Shown here: in pieces, positions 1 through 8,201 of the stretch
Layout: each line of letters starts with the position of its first letter
Position numbering within the stretch: position 1 is the stretch's first letter
Assembly (NCBI RefSeq): GCF_029873215.1
Contig: NZ_CP123620.1
Location: 2,170,001 to 2,234,000 of the forward strand
Reading direction: 5' to 3'
Source of the DNA: Nocardioides sp. BP30
GTDB taxonomy: Bacteria > Actinomycetota > Actinomycetes > Propionibacteriales > Nocardioidaceae
DNA length: 64,000 bases
The notes under the pieces: model-generated
Told to the model about the DNA's origin: nothing
Database searches by the model: none
What the model saw: only the letters and a program-made list of their open reading frames with translations
Made by a program: the position numbers and the translations under genes

Positions 1-37
1 GAAGAGGTCACTGGTTCAAACCCAGTATCGTCCACCA
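1..37 (+). tRNA. tRNA-Val, 3' part (cut by window edge)
   Basis: The T stem ACTGG/CCAGT (10-14 and 22-26) encloses the loop TTCAAAC. It is followed by the 3' acceptor strand ATCGTCC, discriminator A and an encoded CCA ending at 37. The 5' part lies outside the window, so the anticodon is not visible. The variable and T-arm sequence is nearly identical to that of the tRNA-Val at 8202-8276, which makes valine the most likely identity. Confidence 0.85.
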
Positions 38-40
38 CTT

Positions 41-70
41 CGAACGGCCTCGCAGATGCGGGGCCGTTCG
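41..70 (+). terminator. hairpin after tRNA
   Basis: The 9-bp arms CGAACGGCC (41-49) and GGCCGTTCG (62-70) enclose a 12-nt loop directly behind the tRNA. There is no strong T tract, as is common in high-GC actinobacteria. Confidence 0.6.
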
Positions 71-201
71 TCATGCCCCGTGGCCGACGTGATCGGCGAC
101 AGGGATCGAGTCGGCCACGGCAGCGGAGCTGAAGCGGCCACAGCCCTCTTCGGCCGCGGGTCGATCCGCGGTTGCCGGGCACGCCTTGAGAGACTGCGGA
201 C

Positions 202-819
202 GTGCCCGAGCCAGTCGTCCGCGTGTGCCGGATCGCGGAGGTCCCACGCGACCCGGGACTGCTCACCGAAGCGGAGGTACGCCGCGTCCGCCGTCTCGTG
301 CACCGGGCCGATCGAGAGGCCTACCGAGCAGCGCACGTGCTCGCGCGACTGGTCGCCGCGGAGCTCGCCGGGGTCGCGGCGGCGTCGGTGGTGCTGGTCC
401 AGCGGTGCCCGAGCTGCGGCGCCACCGATCACGGCAGGCCCGCGGTCGCCGGGATGCCGCACGTGCACGTCAGCCTGAGCCACACCCGCGGGGTCGTGGC
501 CGCTGTGGCAGCGACGACCGTCTGCGGCATCGACGCGGAGACCGTCCGTGCCCGCGTGCCGGTCGAGGCTCTGACCGACCGCGAGCGGAGGTGGGTCGCT
601 CGGCAGCCGGACCCCGGTACCGCATCCGTGGCGCTGTGGGTGCGCAAGGAGGCGTGGGCCAAGGCCAGCGGGGAGGGGCTCGACCAGGCGATGTCCCGTG
701 ACGTCCTCGATGCCGGCTGGTTGACCGGCGAGGTCTCCACCGCGGAGTACGCCGCGGCCTGGGTGGTGCTCGCCGACACGACGCCGGCACCCGCGAGCGT
801 CGGGGCCGACCCCCGCTAG
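202..819 (+). CDS. 4'-phosphopantetheinyl transferase (Sfp-type)
   Basis: This enzyme transfers the 4'-phosphopantetheine arm of CoA to a serine of carrier proteins (ACP, PCP) in the cytosol. The 205-residue protein shows the Sfp-family landmarks: HGRP around 77-80, the SLSH substrate loop at 91-94, the metal-binding GIDAE (D111, E113) and the WVRKEAWAK block with K149, E150 and K154. GTG at 202 starts the conserved region, with only a weak ribosome site ahead. It precedes the aminotransferase gene by 9 nt. No polyketide or peptide synthase is in the window, so the target (fatty-acid ACP or a distant cluster) cannot be named. Confidence 0.9.
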   Translation: MPEPVVRVCRIAEVPRDPGLLTEAEVRRVRRLVHRADREAYRAAHVLARLVAAELAGVAAASVVLVQRCPSCGATDHGRPAVAGMPHVHVSLSHTRGVVAAVAATTVCGIDAETVRARVPVEALTDRERRWVARQPDPGTASVALWVRKEAWAKASGEGLDQAMSRDVLDAGWLTGEVSTAEYAAAWVVLADTTPAPASVGADPR

Positions 820-822
820 GGT
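817..822 (+). promoter_or_regulatory. -10 element TAGGGT, leaderless start
   Basis: TAGGGT overlaps the stop codon of the upstream gene and ends 6 nt before the ATG at 829. Transcription would start at or beside the start codon, giving a leaderless mRNA. The same spacing recurs at several genes in this window. Confidence 0.5.
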
Positions 823-828
823 CACTCC

Positions 829-1650
829 ATGCGCGCCTGGATCGACGGACAGCTCCTCGAGGACCCCACCGCCCCGGCCGTCAGCGTCTTCGACCACGGT
901 CTCACCGTGGGGGACGCCGTCTTCGAGGCGATCAAGGTCGTCGACGGGGAGGCGTTCGCGCTGACGCGGCACCTCGAGCGGCTGCAGCGCTCGGCGACAG
1001 GCCTCGGGATCGGTCCGGTGGACGACGCGGCCCTGCGTGAGGGCGTCAGCGCCGTCCTGGCCGCCGAGCCGGTGGGCCTGGGCCGCATCCGGATCACCGT
1101 GACCGGCGGGCCGGCGCCGCTCGGCTCGGGCCGTGGCGATGCGGCGCCAACCATCATCGTCGCGGTGAGCGAGGTGCCTGCGTTCGCCGAGACCACCCGG
1201 GTGATCACGGTGCCGTGGCCGCGCAACGAGCGCGGCGCGCTGGCCGGCCTGAAGACCACGTCGTACGCCGAGAACGTGGTGGCGCTGGCCGAGGCCGCGC
1301 GTCGCGGTGCCGGCGAGGCGGTCTTCGCCAACACGGTGGGCAACCTGTGCGAGGGCACCGGCACGAACGTCTTCTACGTCGTCGACGGCGAGCTGCGCAC
1401 GCCGACGCTGGCGAGCGGCTGCCTGGCGGGAGTGACGCGGGCGCTGATCCTGGAGTGGTATGGCGGCGTGGAGGTCGACGAGCCCATCGGCGTCGTGGCC
1501 GATCAGGCCAGCGAGGTCTTCCTGGCCTCGACCCTGCGCGACGCGCAGGCGGTGCTCGACTGGGACGGGAAGGAGCTTGCGTACGGTCCTGTCACCCGGG
1601 CGGTACGCGAGGTATGGCGGGAGCGGGAGCCCGAGCTGCTCGGGCGCTGA
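829..1650 (+). CDS. Aminotransferase class IV (aminodeoxychorismate lyase-like)
   Basis: A fold-type IV PLP enzyme of 273 residues. K142 in the GLKTTSYAENV stretch is the expected Schiff-base lysine, and E175 in GNLCEGTGTN is the conserved cofactor-ring glutamate. The family contains PabC (4-amino-4-deoxychorismate lyase, folate/p-aminobenzoate route), branched-chain aminotransferases and D-amino-acid transaminases. Its length and the DHGLTVGDAVFEA N-terminus fit PabC best, but specificity cannot be fixed from sequence alone. The start is supported by the TAGGGT element 6 nt upstream. Its stop abuts the convergent SsgA-like gene. Confidence 0.85.
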   Translation: MRAWIDGQLLEDPTAPAVSVFDHGLTVGDAVFEAIKVVDGEAFALTRHLERLQRSATGLGIGPVDDAALREGVSAVLAAEPVGLGRIRITVTGGPAPLGSGRGDAAPTIIVAVSEVPAFAETTRVITVPWPRNERGALAGLKTTSYAENVVALAEAARRGAGEAVFANTVGNLCEGTGTNVFYVVDGELRTPTLASGCLAGVTRALILEWYGGVEVDEPIGVVADQASEVFLASTLRDAQAVLDWDGKELAYGPVTRAVREVWREREPELLGR

Positions 1651-2082
1651 TCAGTCGGCGATGCCGAGCAGGTCGGCGATCAGGCCGTCCATGTCCAGGT
1701 GGTCGGTCTCGGTGCCGACCGGAACCGTCGCGAACGTGCGCGACAGGAACGTCTGCAGCTCGTGGGTGCACGCCTGCGCGACCAGCCGTCCATCGGGGGA
1801 GGAGAAGTCGAGCACCGCCACCGCGCGGGCGTCGTCGTCGATGCTCGGATAGATCTTGACGTCGCCCTCGCCCGCCGGCGCGGCCAGCCCCTTCAGCAAC
1901 AGCGTGCGGGCCAGGACCCACTCGACGTCGCCGGTGCCGGAGTGGAAGGTCATGCTGACCGCGTACGGGTCGTCGCGCCGGTAGCCCAGGGTGGTCGGCA
2001 CGTCGACGTTGCGGCCCCACGGGTCGACGCAGGCCAGGGTGATGTCCTGGGAGAGCACCGGAGTGGTCGGCTGCTGTGTCAT
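1651..2082 (-). CDS. SsgA/SsgB-like sporulation and cell-division protein
   Basis: The 143-residue protein matches the SsgA-like (SALP) family of actinobacteria, small cytosolic proteins that steer septum placement; SsgB recruits FtsZ in Streptomyces. Visible landmarks are the DPYAVSMTF strand, EWVLARTLLLKGL, a GEGDVKIYP turn and a C-terminal LDMDGLIADLL helix. The ATG at 2082 has a good ribosome site (GAGGAGCG). Non-sporulating relatives keep one SsgB-like copy, so a division role is more likely than true sporulation. It converges with the aminotransferase gene. No gene was found in the following 219 bp (2083-2301). Confidence 0.88.
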   Translation of the reverse strand: MTQQPTTPVLSQDITLACVDPWGRNVDVPTTLGYRRDDPYAVSMTFHSGTGDVEWVLARTLLLKGLAAPAGEGDVKIYPSIDDDARAVAVLDFSSPDGRLVAQACTHELQTFLSRTFATVPVGTETDHLDMDGLIADLLGIAD

Positions 2083-2301
2083 CGTTCACGCTCCTCGTCG
2101 CTGATGTCGACCATGAGACGGCTCCGACCGGTACCCATGATGCGGGTTTGCGGCAAAGTGACTCTGGTCGCTGATCGGGCCCTCGGTGTCGACCCTCTCC
2201 GCAGTGTTCAACGTGCGTGCGGCCAGAGAGGTACGGCGATCGTGCCGACGGCGTGGATCGACCGGCGCGAGGCGTGGCCGAGGGCCGGCTCGCGGCATGG
2301 C

Positions 2302-3096
2302 TCAGCGGTAGGGGCGGGCCCCGCCGCCGGAGAAGCCGGCACCGTGGGCGCAGGATCCGAACCGTGCCGGCACGGCGTCGGGCTCCTCGGAACGCCCCCA
2401 ACGGTGGCGGTCGTACCCGGGCCGGACCGCGGGGGCCTCGCCGGCCGGGTACGCCGCCGGCGGGACGGGGGAGAGCGGCTGCATCACCACGGCGGGTATC
2501 GCCACGGCGGGCACCGCCACGGCCGGCACCGCCACGGCCGGCACCGCCACGGCGGGCACCGCCACGGCCGGCGGTGTCGCGGGAGGCGGGCTGGTCGGGG
2601 GCGTCGCGACCGGAGGGTCGGTCACCGGGGGCGTCGTCGCCGGAGGCACGGGCGGGTGCTGGGGGTGAGGGTGCTGGGGGTGAGGGTGCTGCGGGTGCCC
2701 GCTCGCCGGGTGGTGCTGATGGGGGTGCCGGGTCTGCTGCTGCGCCGCATCGGCTGTCCGGGACCCGGCATCGCTCCCCTGGGACACGATCGCGACGGCC
2801 TCGACGGCCGCTGCGCTCGGGCCGACGCTGCCGGAGGTGCCGGAGGTGCCGGTGGCTGTGGCAGGGATCGTCGCGTGCTCGGGCACGCCGACGTCGCGCG
2901 TCGTCGTACGGACGAGCGCCGGGCCGGAGACGACGGTGCGCGCGGGGACGAGCTCCGCGCCGGCGATGAGGTGCCAGCCCGGCAGCGGTGGGAGCCGACG
3001 CGCGGGCGGGTTGCCGAGCGGGAGGTGCAGCACCACCACACAGGCGAGAGCGACGGCGATGAACGCCGCGAGAGATGCCCTGTTGCTCGTTGTCAT
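2302..3096 (-). CDS. Secreted/anchored Pro-His-Ala-rich repeat protein
   Basis: A 264-residue protein of unknown function. Residues 8-27 form one hydrophobic segment (signal peptide or anchor). A Ser/Thr/Ala-rich stretch follows, then a His-Pro-Gln block (three 5-residue HPQHP-type units) and a Pro/Thr linker. After that come five to six copies of a 5-residue AVAVP-type unit encoded by 15-bp DNA repeats, and a charged tail. Third-position GC supports this strand rather than the long antisense frame. The composition suggests an extended, cell-wall-spanning stalk. The ribosome site is weak. No similarity-based function can be offered. Confidence 0.65.
   Translation of the reverse strand: MTTSNRASLAAFIAVALACVVVLHLPLGNPPARRLPPLPGWHLIAGAELVPARTVVSGPALVRTTTRDVGVPEHATIPATATGTSGTSGSVGPSAAAVEAVAIVSQGSDAGSRTADAAQQQTRHPHQHHPASGHPQHPHPQHPHPQHPPVPPATTPPVTDPPVATPPTSPPPATPPAVAVPAVAVPAVAVPAVAVPAVAIPAVVMQPLSPVPPAAYPAGEAPAVRPGYDRHRWGRSEEPDAVPARFGSCAHGAGFSGGGARPYR
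2491..2580 (-). repeat. Six 15-bp tandem repeats
   Basis: Units of GGCNGGCACCGCCAC at 2491, 2506, 2521, 2536 and 2551, plus a degenerate sixth at 2566. They are in frame inside the repeat protein and encode AVAVP. The length 15 keeps the frame, so copy number can change without a frameshift. Confidence 0.9.
2654..2698 (-). repeat. Three 15-bp tandem repeats
   Basis: GGGTGCTGGGGGTGA occurs exactly at 2654 and 2669, with a variant copy at 2684. In the reverse frame the units encode the His/Pro/Gln block of the same protein. Confidence 0.85.
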
Positions 3097-3277
3097 CCGC
3101 CCCGCCCAGCACTAGGGAACGCCTCTTTATTGTGCCCCCGATCGGGACCCGCGGGAAGCGCTCGCCGGCCGGCGTGGCAGCCCGTGCGCGTCAAGGTCGG
3201 TATTTCTGCCGATACCACCCGTGCGCTGCGCATGCGTGTAATCGAGGGACCAGCGGCGGTGGTCGGGAAGGACCTTC

Positions 3278-3658
3278 ATGGCGGACGCGACCGATCGATT
3301 CTTCGACGAGCTGGGCCGGCGAGGGCACGAACCGATGCTCACCAGGCTCAGCGCGACGCTGCGCTGGGACATCGTCGACGGCGAGCACGTCGAGCATCGG
3401 CGGGTCCGCGTGGACAGGGGTGCCATCAGCGTCACCTCGAGCGGTGAGTCCGCTGACTGCGTGATCACCGCCGAGCGAGCCGTCTGCAACGACGTCATCG
3501 GAGGCCGCACCAGCGCGCTGGCGGCGCTGCTGCGCGGCGCCGCGGTGATCGAGGGGGACCCCGAGCTGATGGTGCTGGCGCAACGGCTGTTCACCCGCCA
3601 GCGCGCCGGCGCGGTCGGCCGCGGTCATCTGCCCGACGGACGTCCCGCCGATGCCTGA
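3278..3658 (+). CDS. SCP2 sterol-carrier-domain protein
   Basis: The 126-residue protein consists of one SCP2-like lipid-binding domain. It has the characteristic tail of a hydrophobic strand (CVITAE), then IGGRTSALAALLRG and IEGDPELMVLAQRLF. SCP2 domains hold lipid or acyl ligands in a hydrophobic tunnel; no catalytic residues are expected. The start is taken at ATG 3278, nearest the conserved part. Its last 8 nt overlap the glucosidase gene downstream, so the two are probably co-translated, although no functional link is known. The 181 bp upstream holds no gene. Confidence 0.75.
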   Translation: MADATDRFFDELGRRGHEPMLTRLSATLRWDIVDGEHVEHRRVRVDRGAISVTSSGESADCVITAERAVCNDVIGGRTSALAALLRGAAVIEGDPELMVLAQRLFTRQRAGAVGRGHLPDGRPADA

Positions 3659-5747
3659 GGACGTCGTCCAGATCCTGCACGGCAACACCTTCGTGGTCAG
3701 TGACGCGCAGGGGGACATCCAAGCCTCCGCGACCGACCCCACCGGACTGTTCGCGTTGGACACGCGATTTCTCTCGCGCTGGGTCCTGACGGTGAACGGT
3801 GAGCGGTTGACCGCTCTGTCGACCGACGACCTGCACTACTTCGAGACCCGGTTCTTCCTGGTCCCAGGCTCGGGCACCGTCTATGTCGACGCGAAGATCA
3901 CCGTCCTGCGCCAGCGGGAGGTCGCGGACGGGTTCCGCGAGCAGCTGACGATCCTCAACCACGACGTCGAGCCGGTCACGCTGCTGATCCGAGTCGACGC
4001 TGCCGCCGACTTCGCCGACCTGTTCGAGGTCAAGGACGCCCTCACCAAGAAGGGCACCTGCTCGGTCGACGCCGCGGGCGGTCGGCTCGTGATGGACTAC
4101 CGGCGCGAGAGCTTCCACCGTACGACGACCGTGTCCTCGACCGAACCCGCCGACGTCGACGTCGGCGGCCTGCAGTTCTCGGTGTCGATCGCTCCGCACG
4201 GCTCATGGAGTACCGAGTTGAACGTTCGTGTCGCCAGCCTCGGTCCCGGCGGCCGTCAGCTGCGGAACCGAGCGTCCATGCACGAGGAACGGGAGCACGC
4301 GCTGGCGGACCTGGAGCGGTGGCTCGCCGACGCACCGCGCCTGACCTGCGACTGGGAAGCCCTCGTCGCGACGTACCGACGCAGTCTGGTCGACCTGGCC
4401 GCGCTCCGCTTCTCGCCGCTGATCGCGAACTCGCAGACCCTCCCGGCGGCGGGGCTGCCCTGGTTCATGACGCTGTTCGGCCGTGACAGCATCTTCACCA
4501 GCCTGCAGGCTCTGCCGTTCAACTCCGAGCTCGCCTCGACGACGTTGCGGGTGTTGGGCGATTGGCAGGGGAACCGGGTGGACGACTTCCGGGACGAGGA
4601 CCCGGGGCGGATCCTGCACGAGGTCCGCTACGGCGAGCTCACGGCGTTCCAGGAGCGGCCACACTCCCCGTACTTCGGCAGTGCCGATGCCACGCCGCTC
4701 TACGTGGTCCTGCTGGACGAATACGAGCAATGGACCGGCGACGCGGAGCTGGTCCGTGTGCTGGAGATGGAGGCCCGAGCCGCCCTGCGCTGGATCGACG
4801 ACTACGCCGACCTGCAGGATAACGGCTACGTCGCCTACCGACGGCGCAATCATGAGACCGGTCTGGAGAACCAGTGCTGGAAGGACTCCTGGGACTCGAT
4901 CTGCTACAGCGACGGCGCGCTGCCGGGCTTCCCGCGAGCCACCTGCGAGCTCCAGGGCTACGCCTACGACGCGAAGATGCGTGGCGCTCGGCTCGCGCGG
5001 CTGTTCTGGAACGACGACGCCTACGCGGACGAGCTCGAGCGCCAGGCCGCCGACCTCAAGACCCGGTTCAACCGCGACTTCTGGGTCGAGGACGGGGAGT
5101 ACTACGCGCTGGCCCTGGACGCCGACGGAGCGCAGGTGGACGCACTCGCCTCCAACATCGGGCACCTGCTGTGGAGCGGGATCGTCGACGCCGACAAGGC
5201 GGCCGCGATCGCCGGACACCTGCTCGGGCCGCGGCTGTTCTCCGGCTGGGGAGTGCGAACGCTCGCGGAGGGGGAGGCGCGGTACAACCCGATCGGCTAC
5301 CACGTAGGCACCGTGTGGCCCTTCGACAATTCGTTCATCGCATGGGGTCTGCGGCGCTACGGGTTCAAGTCCGAGGCCGCCCGGGTCGCGGCAGGCATCC
5401 TCGACGCGGCGCACTTCTACGACGGTCGGCTGCCCGAGGCGTTCGGCGGCTATGAACGCACCTTGACCAAGTACCCGGTCCGGTACCCCACCGCCTGCAG
5501 CCCGCAGGCGTGGTCCACCGGTACGCCGCTGCTCCTGCTGCGCACGATGCTGGGGCTCGAACCGGTGGGTGACCACCTGATCGTCGATCCGGCGCTGCCG
5601 GTCGGCATCGGGCGCATCGAGCTACTGGACATCCCGGGCCGGTGGGGTCGCATCGACGCCTTCGGGCGCGGTCGGGTCGAGGTGGATCAGGGGACGACGC
5701 TGCGTCCCCAGCTCGGCGACCCCACCGGCCGGCCTCGCCCTGACTAG
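3651..5747 (+). CDS. Amylo-alpha-1,6-glucosidase / glycogen-debranching-type protein
   Basis: A 698-residue protein of the bacterial family with an N-terminal glycogen-debranching domain (residues about 10-200) and an (alpha/alpha)6 glucosidase-type catalytic domain (about 280-660). Landmarks include DPTGLFALDTRFLS near the N-terminus, WFMTLFGRDSIFTS, RYGELTAF, a WKDSWD block and GYHVGTVWPFDN near the C-terminus. Members act on alpha-glucans in the cytosol or have an unknown sugar target. No signal peptide is seen. The convergent GT4 gene suggests a carbohydrate-handling neighbourhood. The start overlaps the SCP2 gene. Confidence 0.88.
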   Translation: MPEDVVQILHGNTFVVSDAQGDIQASATDPTGLFALDTRFLSRWVLTVNGERLTALSTDDLHYFETRFFLVPGSGTVYVDAKITVLRQREVADGFREQLTILNHDVEPVTLLIRVDAAADFADLFEVKDALTKKGTCSVDAAGGRLVMDYRRESFHRTTTVSSTEPADVDVGGLQFSVSIAPHGSWSTELNVRVASLGPGGRQLRNRASMHEEREHALADLERWLADAPRLTCDWEALVATYRRSLVDLAALRFSPLIANSQTLPAAGLPWFMTLFGRDSIFTSLQALPFNSELASTTLRVLGDWQGNRVDDFRDEDPGRILHEVRYGELTAFQERPHSPYFGSADATPLYVVLLDEYEQWTGDAELVRVLEMEARAALRWIDDYADLQDNGYVAYRRRNHETGLENQCWKDSWDSICYSDGALPGFPRATCELQGYAYDAKMRGARLARLFWNDDAYADELERQAADLKTRFNRDFWVEDGEYYALALDADGAQVDALASNIGHLLWSGIVDADKAAAIAGHLLGPRLFSGWGVRTLAEGEARYNPIGYHVGTVWPFDNSFIAWGLRRYGFKSEAARVAAGILDAAHFYDGRLPEAFGGYERTLTKYPVRYPTACSPQAWSTGTPLLLLRTMLGLEPVGDHLIVDPALPVGIGRIELLDIPGRWGRIDAFGRGRVEVDQGTTLRPQLGDPTGRPRPD

Positions 5748-6850
5748 AGGCCGGTGGCGAGCCGATGTCCCAGGGCGGGCGGCCGAACCACTGGCGCCGC
5801 TGCCTCGTCGAGCGGGTAATAGGAGTGCGCCGGACGGGACAGGAGCTCCTCGTAGAGCCGGACGTGGTCGGCGACCATCCGCTCACTGCTGAACCACCGA
5901 GCGGCGACCGCACGACAGGTCGATCGGTCGAGCTCCGGGGCGTCGAGCAGCGCCGCAGCCAACCCCGGGATACCCCGGCGGAGGTGGCCGGTGACGCCGT
6001 CCTCGACCAGCTCGGGCGCAGATCCGACCGGTGTGGCGACCACGGGGGTTCCCGTCGCGAGGGCCTCGATCATGACCAGGCCGAACGGTTCAGCCCACTG
6101 CATGGGGTTGAGCAGGGCGAACGAATCGCCGACGAGCTCCAGCTTCTCGTCGTGGCCCAACTCTCCGAGGAACTCGACGTCCGAGCACAGCAGCGGCTTC
6201 ACCTCGGCCTCGAAGTAGGCCAGCTCTGCTGGCTCACGCAGCTTCGCGGCCATGCGTAGCGGCACGCCGGCCGCGCGCGCGACGAGGGCGGCCTCGCGCG
6301 GTCCCTTCTCAGGGGACATCCGTCCCAGGAAGCTGGCATAGCCCCCGCTGCCCCGGCCCACCGGCACCGAGCCCACGTCCAGGCCGTGGTGGATCACGCC
6401 GGCCAGGGGAATGCCCTCGGCGGTCGCCGCCTGGTGATGCGAGATCGCAACCAGGGCCACGCCCCGGAAGGCACGATAGAGCGGGGCCAGCATCGCGTCG
6501 AAGGGGCCGTGAGCGGTGGACACCACCGGCGTGCCGACCGGCGCCCGAGCGCAGAGCGGACCGGTGAGGGTGTGGTCGTGCACGACGTCGACGTCCGACA
6601 TGGCGGCGTAGGCCCTGATGACATGGCGCAACTCGGTGTTGGTGTCGACGCAGACCGGTGCATCCTCCAGCGCCTCCTCGGTCCCGCTGACCCGGGGCAC
6701 CGGACAGGTGCTGTTGCTCGCGGCCGCGAGCAGCACCTCATGACCGGCGCCGACCAGCCCGCGGGCCAGCCGATCGATGACGGACTCCGTGCCTCCGTAG
6801 GCGCGAGGGGGGATGGGGAGCCCCGGAGGGGCGATGAGACCGATGCGCAT
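5744..6850 (-). CDS. Glycosyltransferase family 4 (GT-B)
   Basis: A 368-residue GT-B transferase. The N-terminal domain shows the Gly-rich GGTE loop after LPIPPRAY, and the C-terminal domain has the retaining-GT4 EX7E motif in EPFGLVMIEALATG, which binds the nucleotide-sugar donor. The ATG at 6850 is preferred because GGGAGG sits 7 nt upstream; a TTG further out falls on the ribosome site itself. The last 4 nt overlap the convergent glucosidase gene. Acceptor and donor cannot be deduced. Confidence 0.88.
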   Translation of the reverse strand: MRIGLIAPPGLPIPPRAYGGTESVIDRLARGLVGAGHEVLLAAASNSTCPVPRVSGTEEALEDAPVCVDTNTELRHVIRAYAAMSDVDVVHDHTLTGPLCARAPVGTPVVSTAHGPFDAMLAPLYRAFRGVALVAISHHQAATAEGIPLAGVIHHGLDVGSVPVGRGSGGYASFLGRMSPEKGPREAALVARAAGVPLRMAAKLREPAELAYFEAEVKPLLCSDVEFLGELGHDEKLELVGDSFALLNPMQWAEPFGLVMIEALATGTPVVATPVGSAPELVEDGVTGHLRRGIPGLAAALLDAPELDRSTCRAVAARWFSSERMVADHVRLYEELLSRPAHSYYPLDEAAAPVVRPPALGHRLATGL

Positions 6851-6986
6851 GTGACGTCCTCCCAAGCGGATGGTGCAGACCGCCGCCGAGCGGACCTGCT
6901 GGCCTCATGGCAGCAGGCGGGAGCCGTGGTCGCTATCGGCAAAAGGACCTACATCGTCGGCGGAGCCGCTGTCCACGCGGAGGGCG

Positions 6987-7002
6987 CTGTCCGGGCGGAC
7001 AG
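6987..7002. promoter_or_regulatory. Palindrome CTGTCCG-GG-CGGACAG
   Basis: Perfect 7-bp arms separated by GG, lying 3 bp before the MarR-type palindrome in the divergent region between the GT4 and hydrolase genes. It may be a second regulator site. Confidence 0.45.
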
Positions 7003-7005
7003 GAT

Positions 7006-7026
7006 CTATACAACGTAGTTGTATAG
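7006..7026. promoter_or_regulatory. MarR-type operator CTATACAAC-GTA-GTTGTATAG
   Basis: A perfect inverted repeat with 9-bp arms and a 3-bp spacer, AT-rich in a GC-rich genome. It overlaps -10-like hexamers (TATACA at 7007, TATAGT at 7022) and ends 7 nt before the AGGAGG of the hydrolase gene. Its shape (TTGTATA half-sites) fits MarR-family operators, and a MarR gene is second in the operon, so autorepression is the simplest reading. Confidence 0.7.
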
Positions 7027-7048
7027 TTTCGGCAGGAGGTCACATCCC

Positions 7049-7699
7049 ATGAAACTGACCAAGTACACCCACGCCAGCGTCTCGTTCGAGAGCGACGGAG
7101 CTCGCCTGCTCCTGGATCCGGGCACCTTCGGCCCCGAGAGTGCCGAGCAGTTGGACCTGGCCGACGCCGTCCTGATCACCCACGAGCACTTCGACCACCT
7201 CGACGTCGAGAAGGTCGGAGCCGCACTGCAGCGGCGGCCCGAGCTGGAGGTCTACGGTCCGTCCTCGATCGTCCCGTCACTCACGGCGGCCGGCGGCCGG
7301 AAGGGCCAGCTGCATGTCCTCACCCCGGGTCAGGAGCTCGTCGTCTCCGGCGTACACGTGCAGGTCTTCGGCGGCGCCCATGCGCCGATCCATCCGGACA
7401 TCCCCGTCCCGCAGAACCTGGGCTACCTGCTCGACGAGGCGGTCTTCCATCCGGGTGACTCCTACGTCGTGCCGGGTGTGCCGGTGCACACGCTGCTGGT
7501 TCCGACGAGTGGACCGTGGACCAAGGTGGGGGAGGCCATCGACTTCGTGCGGGCGGTCGCGCCGCGCCAGACGGTGCCCATCCACGACGTCATGCTCAGC
7601 GAGATCGGGCAGGCATCGGTCGCGATGTTCCTGGGCGAGGGCGGTCCGACGGGAGTGGCGCTGCACCGGCTCGAGCCCTCGCAAGGCCTGGACCTCTAG
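7049..7699 (+). CDS. MBL-fold metal-dependent hydrolase (UlaG-like)
   Basis: A 216-residue metallo-beta-lactamase-fold protein with the metal ligands H45, H47, D49 and H50 (THEHFDHLD), a histidine in FGGAHAPIHPD and an aspartate in FHPGDS. It resembles the UlaG/RomA-type cytosolic hydrolases often annotated as L-ascorbate-6-phosphate lactonase-like; the true substrate is unknown. ATG 7049 is chosen because AGGAGG lies 9 nt upstream and MKLTKYTHAS is the usual family N-terminus. It sits 9 nt before the MarR gene and behind its probable operator. Confidence 0.9.
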   Translation: MKLTKYTHASVSFESDGARLLLDPGTFGPESAEQLDLADAVLITHEHFDHLDVEKVGAALQRRPELEVYGPSSIVPSLTAAGGRKGQLHVLTPGQELVVSGVHVQVFGGAHAPIHPDIPVPQNLGYLLDEAVFHPGDSYVVPGVPVHTLLVPTSGPWTKVGEAIDFVRAVAPRQTVPIHDVMLSEIGQASVAMFLGEGGPTGVALHRLEPSQGLDL

Positions 7700-7708
7700 G
7701 GGCTCGCG

Positions 7709-8128
7709 GTGGACGAGGAACGGGACCGCGCACTCGCCGAGGAGCTGCGGCTGGCCGTCGGGTCGCTGGTCCGCGCCACCAGGGCACAAACGGATGAGCT
7801 GTCCCGCGCCCACGCCGAGTCGCTGGCCCAGCTCGAGCGCCAGGGCGGTCGGACCATCGCCCTGCTGGCGGCCGAGCGGGGCGTGAGCCACCAGGCGATG
7901 AGCAAGGCCGTCGCCGAGCTGGAACGCATGGGGCTGGTCGAGCGGCACCCCCACCCCTCGGACGCCCGCGCCTTCGTCATCGAGCTGAGTGCGAGCGGCC
8001 GGCACGCCCTGCGGCGCGATCGGGACGCCCGCCGTGACAGCCTGGCGCGTGCCATCGCCGGCCTCGACGAAGCCGATCGTGCCCTGCTGGACGCGGTTCC
8101 GCGGCTGCTGCGTCGGCTGATGCCCTAG
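7709..8128 (+). CDS. MarR-family transcriptional regulator
   Basis: A 139-residue winged-helix protein. The recognition helix is in GVSHQAMSKAVAELERMG and the wing in RHPHPSDARAFVIELS (the DxR wing signature). Flanking helices provide the dimer interface. GTG at 7709 follows the hydrolase stop by 9 nt. It probably represses its own operon through the palindrome at 7006-7026, with an unknown small-molecule inducer that may be related to the hydrolase substrate (inference). Confidence 0.9.
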   Translation: MDEERDRALAEELRLAVGSLVRATRAQTDELSRAHAESLAQLERQGGRTIALLAAERGVSHQAMSKAVAELERMGLVERHPHPSDARAFVIELSASGRHALRRDRDARRDSLARAIAGLDEADRALLDAVPRLLRRLMP

Positions 8129-8153
8129 CCGACACGCGGGTCGGGACACGACG

Positions 8154-8197
8154 ACGAAGGCCCCGGACCTGCGTCGCCGCAGGGCCGGGGCCTTCGT
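8154..8197. terminator. Bidirectional hairpin terminator
   Basis: ACGAAGGCCCCGG pairs with CCGGGGCCTTCGT, extended inward by CCTGCG/CGCAGG across a mismatch. It lies between the MarR gene and the tRNA gene and can serve both. Confidence 0.8.
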
Positions 8198-8201
8198 CTC
8201 G

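Noticed and set aside
2491..2698. Possible CRISPR-like short repeats
   Set aside because: Units are 15 bp without spacers and encode repeated residues in frame; no cas genes.
3195..3230. Inverted GGTAT...ATACC repeat before the SCP2 gene
   Set aside because: Arms are 5 bp with a long spacer and interrupted extension, no matching regulator nearby; likely chance.
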